Assembly: GCF_964340395.1 (NCBI RefSeq)
Contig: NC_135559.1
Location: forward strand, 14,590,759-14,654,758
Length of the DNA: 64,000 nt
Reading direction: 5' to 3'
DNA from: Glandiceps talaboti
Lineage: Eukaryota > Hemichordata > Enteropneusta > Spengelidae
Below the pieces are notes generated by a model. That model had not been told where the DNA came from. It worked only from the letters and a program-made list of their open reading frames with translations, and searched no databases. The translations under genes and the position numbers were made by a program. The first letter of the stretch is position 1. Each line of letters opens with the position of its first letter. Of this stretch, positions 36,013-48,021 are shown one piece after another.

Positions 36013-36362
36013 TTTGGTTCCAGTTACCCGACCCCACCTAGTTTTTCACTACCGACCCTAAACATGTTTTAAACGTATTTGAGAAAAAAATAAAATCGCG
36101 AAAATTGTGAAGTCTCACCAGAAATAGTGGATGTGGAAACTGACATCAACTTAAAAAGACAATATAAAACTGTTCTTCAAATCTGTAAGGCTTGTATATC
36201 TGGTGAGAAGAAACCAATAACACAGAGACCATATGGAAAACAATGGAAAACATAACTACCTGAACTAGACATTCACACATGAAAAAAAAACTATAAAAAA
36301 AAAAAAAAAATCTACCTACCCCAGCTACTCTAACATTGGGCGTAATCGGAACCACACAATTC
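36013..36362 (+). mobile_element. MITE-like repeat, copy B
   Basis: Begins TTTGGTTCCAGTTACCCGAC and ends GGGCGTAATCGGAACCACAC. It is closely related to copy A at 31955-32266. The same interior frame reads EVSPEIVDVETDINLKRQYK, with a downstream GEKKPITQRPYGKQW. It is followed directly by a (TA)n tract. Confidence 0.72.
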
Positions 36363-36370
36363 TTTTAGGC

Positions 36371-36372
<2 letters not shown>

Positions 36373-36450
<78 letters not shown>

Positions 36451-36464
36451 CATATATATATATA
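36373..36464. repeat. (TA)n microsatellite
   Basis: About 46 TA units with two interruptions near the right end. Confidence 0.98.
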
Positions 36465-39400
36465 ACCCAATTGTTTTTGAGAAACTTGTGGAGCAGACAC
36501 AGACACACATACACACACGTTCACACAAAGACGGTATAGACAGACATAACAAACATATAAGAATCTCTTCAGAGTTAAGAAATTCAACTAGTGGTGATAT
36601 CTATCAAACAGGTCAGGAAATAATGAAGCAGACTATTGGTTTTTTGGTGTGTAATGTATAAAATTTACTCAATAAAAACACAGACATCAAATATTATACG
36701 ACCTCGAACATACATTACAAACAATTGTTGTTTTGAAATCATAGTCATGTTAAAACTAAGCCATCCAGCAATTAAAGAATGATAAACCACTTCTGATATC
36801 TGTAACTCAATAGGGTAGTATTATCATAACCTTTATAGACAGGTCCTTCATCATCACAGTTTACTGTAAAGTTACTTTCAATAATTAAGTACATAGCGAA
36901 AATAGGTGTACACAGAAGAAACGCCAAACTTCACAGCCAACGATCTTGTAATCTTTAGTCCAGACAAGCTGCAAATTGACAGAAAATCAAGCAAATATAA
37001 AATTTATAAAAGGTTGCAAGTTTGTTTTTCATTGGTTTGAAACACATTGTGCAGATTGAGGATTAACATTCTTGACATATTACCAAATTATGCAGTTTTG
37101 AAATCACGACATACATATATATCAAGCCTTTCGAACATAAATAATACTGAAGAATGAAATACTTTACCATATACTGAAACGTGTCAAGTGTAAAACACTA
37201 AAATCTACACATAACATCTGACATTTGAATTCTATGAAATTCAGTACGATTGTAACGACGTATGTTACGACAATAGCGCCAAAAAAATGATTGACAGGAC
37301 AACACATTTTAGTATTACAGTAATATTAAACCGTTATTAATAACAAGTAAACGATAACCTTTTTTAAATCTTGATCTTTAGACTTTTATTTTCAAGTTAT
37401 GTAATAACATATCTTTGAAATGTCTATATTTTATTATTTGTCTACTGCGTCTAAGCTTTGCTTATATTCTAAACATGAGTTGTTTTAAAAGAAACAAAAC
37501 ATAACATCTCGAAGCAATTGCAAATGGTGTTTAATGAATTTAAATTAGTCAAAAAAATACCGTTCGTTATTTCTACCTGATAAGAAGATTTTGATTAATT
37601 TCATTGTTTCTTTTTAAAAAATCTGATATTACAATTAAAAAATGTCAGTGACAACAGATGTATCTCAAACACAACTTGCCACTCACAGTTTAACGATGGA
37701 ATAACTCATTGTTGATAACTATCACTAGCGCTTGACCTCTTTAGATCAAATCTTCAAAATCTTGAATAATGACATTGATAAAATTCTGTAAACTACACAG
37801 TCAATGTCAATAGTAAAACGAACGCACATTTTGCTAGTCTGTAAATTAACGGAGTGTGTAAATAGGCTACTGGGATATAATAACGTACAGTAAAATGTAA
37901 ATGAATGAATGAAATAAAATCAGACAAGGGCTAGTGAATCTGTTAAGGTTAGGTAGTTAATACAGAGGAATAGATGATGTTGTCTGCTATATTGTCTTGA
38001 TAATTTGGTAATTAGCTTATTTTATCATTCCTCGATTCTTGCGATAATGCCTTCAGTATTGTTATATAGATGTTAAACTGTAAGTATAGTTACCAAATCC
38101 CACTGAATTCATGCTCGTAAGCATTATATCAAAAGGAAACTTATAAGTTGAATTTAACCAACCGTAATAAAAATGATGAGAGAGAGAAAAAAAACACATC
38201 ACCATAACATAACCTTTTCTCACAGGAGACATAAAGAAGGTCACCATACAAAGTCTTTTAAAGATAGAAAACAAACTGATCTCGTGTTTACCCATATTAT
38301 AATTTAAGATGGCCACCAAATACTACGATAACTCTATACTTAACTAATAGATTGAAAACAACTAGTCCAAAACCAAGTATCAGTAGCATTTGAAAAGGCA
38401 CATCCATCCTTCCTTAATTGACGCAAAGAGGTAAGAAATCATGTATTGTCTCTATCGTAAGGATGATGGTAATCAAAGGTGTCGTAGCAAGAAGTTACTC
38501 AGAAACGTATAATGTCTGAATGTGCCTGTTATCAGTTTTAACCTACTAGAACGTGTTGTCTGCTAACGTATATGAATTCTCTCACCCAAATAATTAAAAC
38601 TACAAATCAATATATGTCATTTACGTTTTTCAAATAATTACTGTATAAATGGCTTTACAGCATCTTCTTTTCCTTTCTAAAACTTCTCACTCATATACAG
38701 TATAATCATGAGACAATTTTCAAAAATAAATTGTCCATGAACGAATTTCTGTTTGTTCACATGCGGCTGTGTTGCATCTATAGTATCTACATATACACAG
38801 TAGATCAATGTAAACTCTGTCAGTTTTTATTGAATTGTCATGTTATATCAGCCTAGAATAGTCTAGTCAGATTATTTATAGGTCAATTGCTTGTGTTATA
38901 AAGATCCCTAATAACACAAATAGAGTTTAAATATAATCAAAATCCATAATATTTCAATGAGCTGCTGAGAAATATCAATGAACTTATATAAAAACAGAAA
39001 AATGATGACCTGTATCTGTTTTTTTCCCAGAAAGAAATGCTTCATTGCTATTTTACCATGATAGAAAATAAATATTGACAAACATATATAGATACACATG
39101 TTCTCATATAGACTAAGATGTATAAATGTCTGATAAAATGAAAGTAAGAAGCCTGGAGCATAATTATAAAATCATGATGCACGGTCCATAATGATTACAA
39201 CCCATAGCCGCTGCTGTGTCCTATCATCAATCTCAATGTGAGATCGTCTCCTTTGAAATCTTCTCACCATACACTAGAAATTGTTCCAGCCGAATAGAGT
39301 CTTTAAATTCGGTTCTCAAAGGTCCTCGGGTGGGTATATGACGCATTCACAATACCTCTAATATCTGTAATAAGTACGTCTTTCTATTCTTGGTACTGTT

Positions 39401-40056
39401 CACCCTGGATCACCGAAGTCTTCGATATGAAGAATCAAAATACAACTTACAGTTGCATCCCATTTAGTCGTTTAATCTTTGTTCCCAAGCAATTGGCTTC
39501 AAACCACTTAAGATCTTACCATATTGATAACCGTCGAGTACAACTTACTTGATGCCCATTGGCAACAAACATTCGTTTTCAGTTTTGAGAGAACAATTCA
39601 TCACATTTCTCCAATGTCTGTTTATGTACAAGGCACACATGCACATGATAAAATCCTCAAGTAATGTACCTTAACGGTCGGTTTCCTCGGACCCTTTGGA
39701 CGTAGAGTTTTCTGCAAGATAAAATTTGCATTTTGCTAGTGAGTCAAATTTTCTCTATGAATCTTTGATTTATTTGGGGATCGTTGACTGTTACTATTTA
39801 TGCAAACGATAAGCACATTTTGGCAATTCATATGCACGAAATAAAACTAAATAATTTCTAGAAATAACCATAACAAGCAAAAGACATGTAAATATTGACA
39901 AATTAATATACACGGAATAAAAACTACTATCGTTTCTAGGAATAACCACATACGATTCGTCTATTTCATTAAATTAAATTAAATTTAGTTTATAAGCCGG
40001 TATATGTTGCGATATTACCTGGTTCGTTTTGTATGATAAGGCAAAAAGAAAGCAGT
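36465..40056. other. Long unique AT-rich interval between the two secreted-protein genes
   Basis: No ORF above about 85 codons and none with convincing splice sites. It could hold regulatory sequence of gene 1 or the distal UTR of gene 2. Confidence 0.45.
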
Positions 40057-40428
40057 GTTTGTTTCCGATAACATGACTTCAGAATCCGAGTAGGTAGGTC
40101 GGGATTTTATTTTATTTTACATTTTACTTTTTGTAATTACTTCGACCCAAAGACAAGCTACTCGTTGGTCACAATACTTCCTTAACAGTTCATGAGGTGA
40201 TGTAAAAGAAGTGAATACAGGCAACTATATGATTCAGAAAAAGACAAACACAGTATGTAGACTGTACTATTTTGGGCTGAAAAGACATCGTTTCTCTCTG
40301 GAATGTGATTTGTAAATACTAACCAAAGATAACTTGGTAAGAAAATAGATATGTAAATTGTCATCACTTTAATGTTTATGGTCAGGGGTTTAAAAGAAGG
40401 TCGGTTGGGTTATCGGAGACATACAATT
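40057..40428 (-). mobile_element. MITE-like repeat, copy D
   Basis: Read on the minus strand it starts GTCTCCGATAACCCAACCGAC and ends with CCGACCTACCTACTCGG and TGTTATCGGAAAC. These are the termini of copy E at 52784-53068 and related to copies A and B. The interiors of D and E differ. It lies just downstream of secreted-protein gene 2. Confidence 0.6.
40190..40276 (-). CDS. Tentative last exon of secreted-protein gene 2
   Basis: Acceptor GTCTTTTCAG at 40277-40278, then in phase 0 28 codons and TGA at 40190-40192. The peptide starts PKIVQSTY and is hydrophobic. The intron would be 323 bp, and an AATAAA repeat follows near 40105-40120. It lies within MITE-like copy D, which argues against an ancient conserved exon. 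The alternative is that gene 2 ends by reading on from 40600 as VIAT and a stop. Confidence 0.22.
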   Translation of the reverse strand, partial: PKIVQSTYCVCLFLNHIVACIHFFYITS

Positions 40429-40599
40429 TTTTTATTTGGCCTAACTCATATTATGAACAAAATCATCCCTCGTGGTCTTTACTTTTATTGTTTACGTTTA
40501 ATCGATACACTGTATCTATGGAATGCTTCCTTGTTTTGAAATAACCAAAAATGGAGAGAGATGGGCGGATTTTAGTGATGATTGCTATGTAGCAATTAC

Positions 40600-40881
40600 C
40601 TCTTTTCGCTGCCAATTCTTTACTTCACAGCAACAGTCACTTCCGCTAGATTTTAAAACAAAATCCGGTTCCTCTTCGTTGTGAAAAGTTAACTGTGAGG
40701 TTACCAAACGATGTCGGTCTTGTACACAGGCGAATGCTCGAACAGTTGTTGGACGATAGTCACGGGAATAATTGACAACTAACTCATGCGATTCTCTCCG
40801 ACAACAGTGGGCGTCTGGTATGAAAAGGCATATCAGTAGAACAACATCAAAGACCATGTTTGACTTGTAATGTAGAGGCAT
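40600..40881 (-). CDS. Small secreted cysteine-containing protein 2 (paralogue of 33863-34132)
   Basis: Acceptor TTCGCTTTCAG at 40928-40929, a 46-bp 5' UTR, ATG at 40879-40881, then 94 codons to GAG followed by GTAATT. The signal peptide is about residues 1-25 ([20 protein letters not shown]...). The mature part begins [11 protein letters not shown], then [14 protein letters not shown], then [14 protein letters not shown]. Against gene 1, the blocks CRRE, Y/G-YR, AFACVQ, TS, CCCEV and RK align in order and only loops differ in length, so this is an old tandem duplication rather than a recent copy. Same strand, same intron positions and phase. It has one extra cysteine just before the first block. 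Function unknown: a small secreted, disulphide-bonded factor. Confidence 0.78.
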
Positions 40882-40979
40882 ATTTGCTATTATGGCACAA
40901 GGTTACTAACGGAAGGATGTGCAAAGTCTGAAAGCGAAAAGAAGCGAGAGTGTTAATTGTGGAGTCATAATGGTTGGAA

Positions 40980-41086
<107 letters not shown>

Positions 41087-41149
41087 CTCGGTGAGTATCA
41101 ATCTGCTATAAGACAGTGCTCTATACCGCAGTGGCAGAGCGTAATAGTT

Positions 41150-41235
41150 TTGGTAGTACTGGAACTCTTTCTTGGGTGTAACTCAAGATGTAAAAGAAGT
41201 GAGTTACACCCAAGAAAGAGTTCCAGTACTACCAA
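41150..41235. repeat. Perfect inverted repeat, 36-bp arms with 14-nt loop
   Basis: Arms at 41150-41185 and 41200-41235 are exact reverse complements. The left arm starts TTGGTAGTACTGGAACTC and ends TGGGTGTAACTCA. It is flanked on both sides by long TA tracts (40983-41085 and 41239-41377). The arms contain TTGGGTGTAA, the terminal sequence of the neighbouring TIR element. Confidence 0.95.
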
Positions 41236-41238
41236 CAC

Positions 41239-41800
<562 letters not shown>

Positions 41801-43853
41801 CATATACATATAATTTACCTCAGTTTGGTTACCATGGTAAACATGGAATTCACTTTTGATAGCACTTTCAGAAACCTCGGACTACACGAAACGTTTATAT
41901 TATTATGATGTAGTTTGGTTATTTTCATTAACATGGCAACCACACACCCTGTTTCTAGTGCTTCACTTCGATCAACCACTTTTATCTAGCTATGTATATG
42001 TTTGCGTGCAATTTTCCAACCCTTGCTGCAAAATTTGGCTCAATATGTGCATTTGTTTTACAGAATTTTGATTACCATGGTAACCAAGCACAAATTTATG
42101 TAATGCTCAACATGGAGTTATGGTCTGTCCGAAGGTTTTAGGTATATATGATGAACACTGCTAGTAATTTCCCCATGTATTGTCTATGGGGGAAATGTGG
42201 TCCCTGGATTACAGGGCAACCATAAAGTGGATTCATTGTTGAGTAATCATCAGGTATTGTCCATCTCTCATAAACAATTTAGGACCAATAAACTCATTTT
42301 TAGAGATATCAATTAGAAATATCACATAACACAACAACAATCCAATTTTGACATATGAAACCCAAAATTGTTAACTTTCTTTCACAAAGCTTGAGTTTCA
42401 CATCCTTTCGCAGAAGACAGACATACAACAATTCTATTAACGAATTTGTTGATCTTTCTGTCTAAATTTGCACTTTAAAGAACTACTTACAAAATTGTGT
42501 GTTCAAGTTATTTAGTTTTCGTTTAGGGATAGGCGCATGTAAGATCATAGGCATACATAACTTAACTTTCTGCTAGCTGTTCAGATGAATAACGTTTAAA
42601 GTGGATATGTGAATTCGGATTCGGGTGTATTTTTGATTTATAAAACTATTTTATCATGGCTTTCCATACTTGAAAAAAATAAATGTAAAACAACATTGCC
42701 GAAGTCTGTTGTTTGTAACTCATTAGATTGCTTAAAGCTAAAAAGAAAAGTGTGTAAACATTTTGTTATTGTACATACATACATACAAGAACATATACCC
42801 AGTTATTGAAATTATGAGTAAAAATGAATGAGCACTTGACATATATGTTGTTTCACATTGATATATTGAAAGCCTATCGAACCTATTCACAGTCAAGCAT
42901 TTTCCCGCCAAATTTATTAAAATTTGCACAATATCATTTACATTTATTTTACATCAACAATGTTTTAGCCTACTCATCGCTGAACAAATCGTTGTATATT
43001 AAAAGGGAATACTACTCCAAGAAAAGAAAGGTATTTTTCATAAACGTATGTTTCGGAGAGCCATTTCATGCTTTCACATAAAGTTTCACGGGTTACCAGG
43101 TAACACCAAATTGAAATGTTATTTTATCTTCAGTTTTGTAACAATGGTGCACTTTTGCCTCATAGAACTTGCATGCATATATTATATGACTGGCATGCAT
43201 GTTTATTATATATATGAACATGAATATTTATAACACCGTAGTGATTATTGCCTCAAAGAAATAGTCATGTATAGAAAAAATCCTTTCCCCTTAAACATCA
43301 GTAAAATAATTTTGGGTCACGATACATTCTTTTAAAATAGAGGTATCAATTTACGTCATTTTCGAGTCCAACATCACCGCCGAATACTGTGTTAACCGTA
43401 TGTATGGCTCGGGAAAAAGGTTGACATTCAAGATGGTGAATACGTTTCCTGTATCATTTCAAAGGCATCAGGAGCAAGCTTTCCAATGGCTAAGTTTAAA
43501 AATAATTTAAAAATATTCAATGACGTACAGGGAAATTTGTCCCTGGGATCATTCTACCTTCACATATCTTTCTAGTCATTATGTATAATATGATATAACC
43601 CTGTGACGCGCGACACTATACGAAAAGTCATATTTGACCATGTTTTTCCACGTTAGTAAATCTTTAGCAGAGGATGTGTGTGAAACGAAGTGACTTAATT
43701 TACCCCCAGTGATCTCTCCCCTGGGGGTTGTAGGCAGTCAAAAGTGTCACTTCTTCTCGTACTACCCCATAACAGAGACAGTAGTTAGGTGGGTCACATA
43801 GGTGGGTCACAGGTAGTGTAAAGGTTGGGTAGAGGTGGGTAAATTTGACTGTT
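41801..43853. other. Non-coding interval
   Basis: Contains several TTACCATGGTAA palindromes (about 41827 and 42073) and a fragment near 42636 shared with 20755. No defended genes; ORFs at 42609-43233 have no recognised product. Confidence 0.4.
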
Positions 43854-43938
43854 CGTATAGTGTGAGTGCTAGTGTGGTGTACTTGGAGTCTGCATGCAGG
43901 CACGAGTGCATATACCACACTGGCACTCACACGACACG
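43854..43938 (+). ncRNA. Candidate hairpin RNA (28-bp stem, 29-nt loop)
   Basis: 43854-43881 pairs with 43911-43938. The stem has two mismatches near its base, two G-U-type positions, and otherwise Watson-Crick pairs. Stem length and loop suit a microRNA precursor, but expression or conservation is needed, and inverted repeats are common in this window. The strand is arbitrary. Confidence 0.25.
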
Positions 43939-44823
43939 GGGTATGTTATTATTATATATATTTATCCAAAACAACAAGTGGACAATTACATTTTTATTGA
44001 ACGTGTTTCAATCTATAGCGCTACTGTGGCATTAGTGTGTTATTAAAAACAGCCACTCATTTATTTTGTGGTTTTGCTCATTATTATTTTAACTTAGCAT
44101 ATCTGGAAAAAATGTGTTTTATGAGACCTTATAGCATATTAGAATTTGAAAGTAGCATTTATGTGAGAAAATTGTGATGTTGTCAACATTTACTTGGCAC
44201 TACCCGATTTAGACAAAGGACTTTTAGGGAAAACAGTAAATGAGCAAAATCCAAAATAAATGAGAGGGTTGTTATAAAAGAATTAAAGAAGGAAATCGAT
44301 GCTGCAAAGCTTTCCTCTCAATTTCTTGGTCGATTAATTATGCATATCCTGCTTCCTAGTTTCATGCCCTCCTTGAAGAATCATTCGACACATTTTAATG
44401 AACTTTGACTTCAACTTGATATAATCTCACTTAATCTCACAAATATAATCCTTCCTACAGAAGTGGAGTTTTCATCTGCTAAAACTAAATCTCGCCGTTT
44501 GTTGCACGATCGATTTCAGTATACCATTTCAAATCAATCTGGTAATGGCAAGTTGCAAGAGTAGGTTACAAATAATTTAAATTGCTGATTTTACATAAGT
44601 TTCTGTAACTCTGTTTGATAAGATAGCTTGTCGGTTCTACGCCCGTTGCCTCCCGGTCTGTTGGCCCCCGGGCCCGTTGCCATCAACCTCTTGCCTCCCA
44701 GCCCGTTCCTTGTTTGTGCCCCTAGTTAAAACCTATGCCATGGGAATCATGTTCCCTCCCCCATTCGCGCTCTCAAAAATGTCAAAAATGCCCCCAAGGC
44801 TTTTCGTAGACAGACAGACAGTC

Positions 44824-44854
<31 letters not shown>

Positions 44855-44898
44855 GACAGAGAAAGACAGACAGAGACAGAGACTAGGAAGAGAGATAA

Positions 44899-44933
<35 letters not shown>

Positions 44934-45428
44934 GGAAGGCATATACAAATACATTCGCATGGCTGTCATCAACTCATTACTGAAGCTAGGTTTTAGAAGG
45001 TATTGCGGCGAAGCCAAAATAATTTTTTAATTTAATCAGTGAACGAACGCTCCTGAGGTTTAATTTGTTTCAAATCATGAGCAAAATGTTTCGCCTCCAC
45101 TCTTTTCAGACCGTCAGCAATTTCGCAACCCCCTTTGAACTCTCAATTTTTTTCATGCTCCACAATTTCTCCCCAGTCACCCCCCCCCTGCCGTAAATTT
45201 TGACCTCAGCCTTATCAAACAACACTGATTAGATAAAATGCTTCTTTGTTTTAAAGGAACTTATCACCGTCAACGGCGATTCCTTTAACTAAGGGACAAT
45301 GCGAAAACTGATTTTTGTTATGCTCTTTATTTAATTGTGAACATCACCTCCTTAATGTAATGACACCCCAAATTAGCACTATAGTCTTTTACACGATTTG
45401 CGGTAAAGTATCCATGACATCGAACATG
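43939..45428. other. Non-coding interval with (CAGA)n repeat
   Basis: A CAGA/GACA microsatellite spans about 44809-44932. A small C-rich patch with CCCGTTGCC repeats is at 44641-44720. The rest shows no coding signal. The TSD CAAA of the LTR element begins at 45429. Confidence 0.5.
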
Positions 45429-45432
45429 CAAA

Positions 45433-46116
45433 TGAAACGCTGTTGATCGGCTTACTTTGCAGTTTATCGATATTGAATGTTCAAACGGGGAAGTACTCAC
45501 TCGCACTGCTGTTCCAATCGTCAGTCTGTTCCATTTAAGACTATAACGTTGAATTAGCCGACCAACTAGTTTCTTCTCAAACCATCTCTTCTACGAGGTA
45601 CCGTACCGACTTGGATTGTGTTGAGTAGAACTCACAACGAAACATACGTATCTGGTTCAACGAACGCCAAGCTAACCACTTGGTTGATTTTATTACATGA
45701 CCACTCTCCGTCTCCGCCTCTCCTCTCGAGATGGGCTAAAAACCCAACTTAAATACATTTCCAAGTTTACACAAAATCTCTATTCTTAGAGTATGACGTA
45801 TTCTTAAGTCTTATGATGAAAGACATCATCCGAGATCTAATATCCAATCATCTTCCCTAGATTAGTAATACAAGTTCATATCTCAAAGACCATAAAATAG
45901 TCATGTCATAATAAAACTTGTTGACAGTTCAATCGTACCTGGTACAAACAATTCAGAAACACCCCATGTAGAGATGTCAAAGACCTATGTTGTTACGCAA
46001 CGGAATGTCACTGTTTGTACAAAGTTTAAATGCTTTTTGACTTCAATTTAGAGTTCATAATGAAAATTTACCAAAATGTCCTAAATGGATATATTTTAGA
46101 TATGTGACTCGTAACA
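45433..46116 (-). repeat. 3' LTR
   Basis: 684 bp, identical to 49833-50516. Read on the minus strand it starts TGTTACGAGTC and ends GCGTTTCA, the TG...CA ends of an LTR. AATAAA is at 45688-45693 and a TATA-like TATTTAAG at 45748-45755, both on the minus strand. Confidence 0.95.
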
Positions 46117-46130
46117 CAGCGCCCACCTTC
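46117..46130 (-). other. Polypurine tract
   Basis: The minus strand reads GAAGGTGGGCGCTG directly before the 3' LTR, the expected place of the plus-strand DNA primer. It is purine-rich but with two pyrimidines near the end. Confidence 0.55.
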
Positions 46131-48021
46131 ACTGTGAAGCGCCCTCGCTTCAACATAAATGATTGACATCTCTCCTCGCAAAAAATATCGTACCATCTTG
46201 CCTAACTAAGAAATATAAAGTAAAGAAAGTGAAATGTTAGAAAAAAAAATGATTCGAAAATTGATATGCAATACTTGAAATAAAATACTAGAGTAGTAAT
46301 GCAACACTGTTGTAAATCAAAATTGAATCAGTTATTATGTGACCGAGCTAAATTAAATAAAGTGAAAATAAATTGCGTGTGATACAATGGAACCATACAA
46401 ATAAATCGGAAAGTAGGAAAGTGCCTTACTGCAAATCACCAAATAAGTAAAAAGTATCATAATAAAAAATAACTCCAACTTTGACAAAATATTCTAATAA
46501 TTACGTTGAACTAATAAAAAAACAGCCAAAATTAATGATTTGAATAAATCTCAGATCAAATTCGAAATGAGTAATTGTTGCTGTGTAATAATATATGTAA
46601 AAGGAGTTGACTAAAATAATAAAATGTAAACATATCATACCTAGTAAGCTATCATATAATAAAGAGTATCTAAATGATAATCGGTTGTCAGTATGCCAGT
46701 CTAAGACAATATATCTCACGCATTATCACTAAGTTTTATCGCATCAAAGCATAGTATAAATTTGCAATATTCGCAAGCCATAAAGGTTACGTAATCTCGC
46801 AAGTAGCGGGGAGATGGTGTCGTGTTATTGTATATATGTTCAAGGACGACATCAAACGCACCCTATTATCGTCAAACACGTAAAATAAACCATAGAGGAT
46901 TCTTATCATAAAAATAGTCAGTGAACGTCAATCGCTACGCCATGACTAATAAATACATATCTATATCACACAAAGTAATGTGCAAATGTCAATGGACTGT
47001 GTCAACCCATAAAGCACTTCGTAAATAAGCGTGTCAGAGGGCCTTATCGCAATATGTATTTCGTAATATTATATAACCCACTTCACTGTGTGTCACATAT
47101 ACGTATCATACTTGAGAAGGGTAAACAAACGTAAACTAACCAATCTACAGAAAGAATGCATACTTGTCCCTAGGTAAACAATATAACATTGTCCTGCGTC
47201 CAGGACTGAAGTGGTTTGCCAAGGAACCTTCTGACTGTACATGTAAGTCGGTAGTACTCTAAAACAGTCGAAAATGCCAACTTTAACGTAACTCAAAACT
47301 ATATATACCTGTCAGCACCTAATTGAAACAAGTCCGCTATCTAACAACTTGCAACTGTAATTCGAACTTGGAATGTTATCGACAGAGATAACCAAATAAT
47401 CCAAATTGAACTATCAAACAAAGGGAACCTTCTTCATATAGAGGGGGTAAACATACTCAAAATATTGAGCTCAACAAATAAACAGCATTGCCACAACTAT
47501 TAACAGTGCCACAAATGAAAAACAAATGAACAACTCTATTTCACTTGAAGTACAGCAGACACATGAAAGCATGAAATGACCAAACACATAAATGAAATGG
47601 AAGCTAGAAACATGAAAAGGAACACATGTGTCTCTGATCATTAAGACGTTGGAACTAATGTATTGAAATATTATGAAATAATACACACGCAGATGAAAAT
47701 AAACAAATTACCTTTAAAGAGTTTTATGTCTGGTGAGTTGCCAATAAACGAATATTTCCCGATCATAACATCACAATTACTCAGCGTCAGGCCTGACTGT
47801 ACAAACACTCACTCAATCATACTGTGCACTCAAACATACTATAGTAAAGAACCCTAACAAAAATATACTAAGTAAACTCTATCAAACAGAATATTCATCA
47901 AAGCAACTCCAAGGATGAAAGGAAAAGGTAAAAGTAAGTACACGATATGGTTGAATACAAGGTTTACAATTATGAGTTATGACAACAATTTTGTATGTAA
48001 GAATCGGTGAACACACTTAAG
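46131..48021 (-). other. Non-coding interior of the LTR element
   Basis: About 1.9 kb between the gag-pro stop and the polypurine tract, the place of RT, RNase H and integrase in a complete element. No frame exceeds about 72 codons, and no RT (YXDD-type) or integrase motif is seen. It does not look like a recently frameshifted pol; the pol part has been replaced or lost. Confidence 0.65.
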
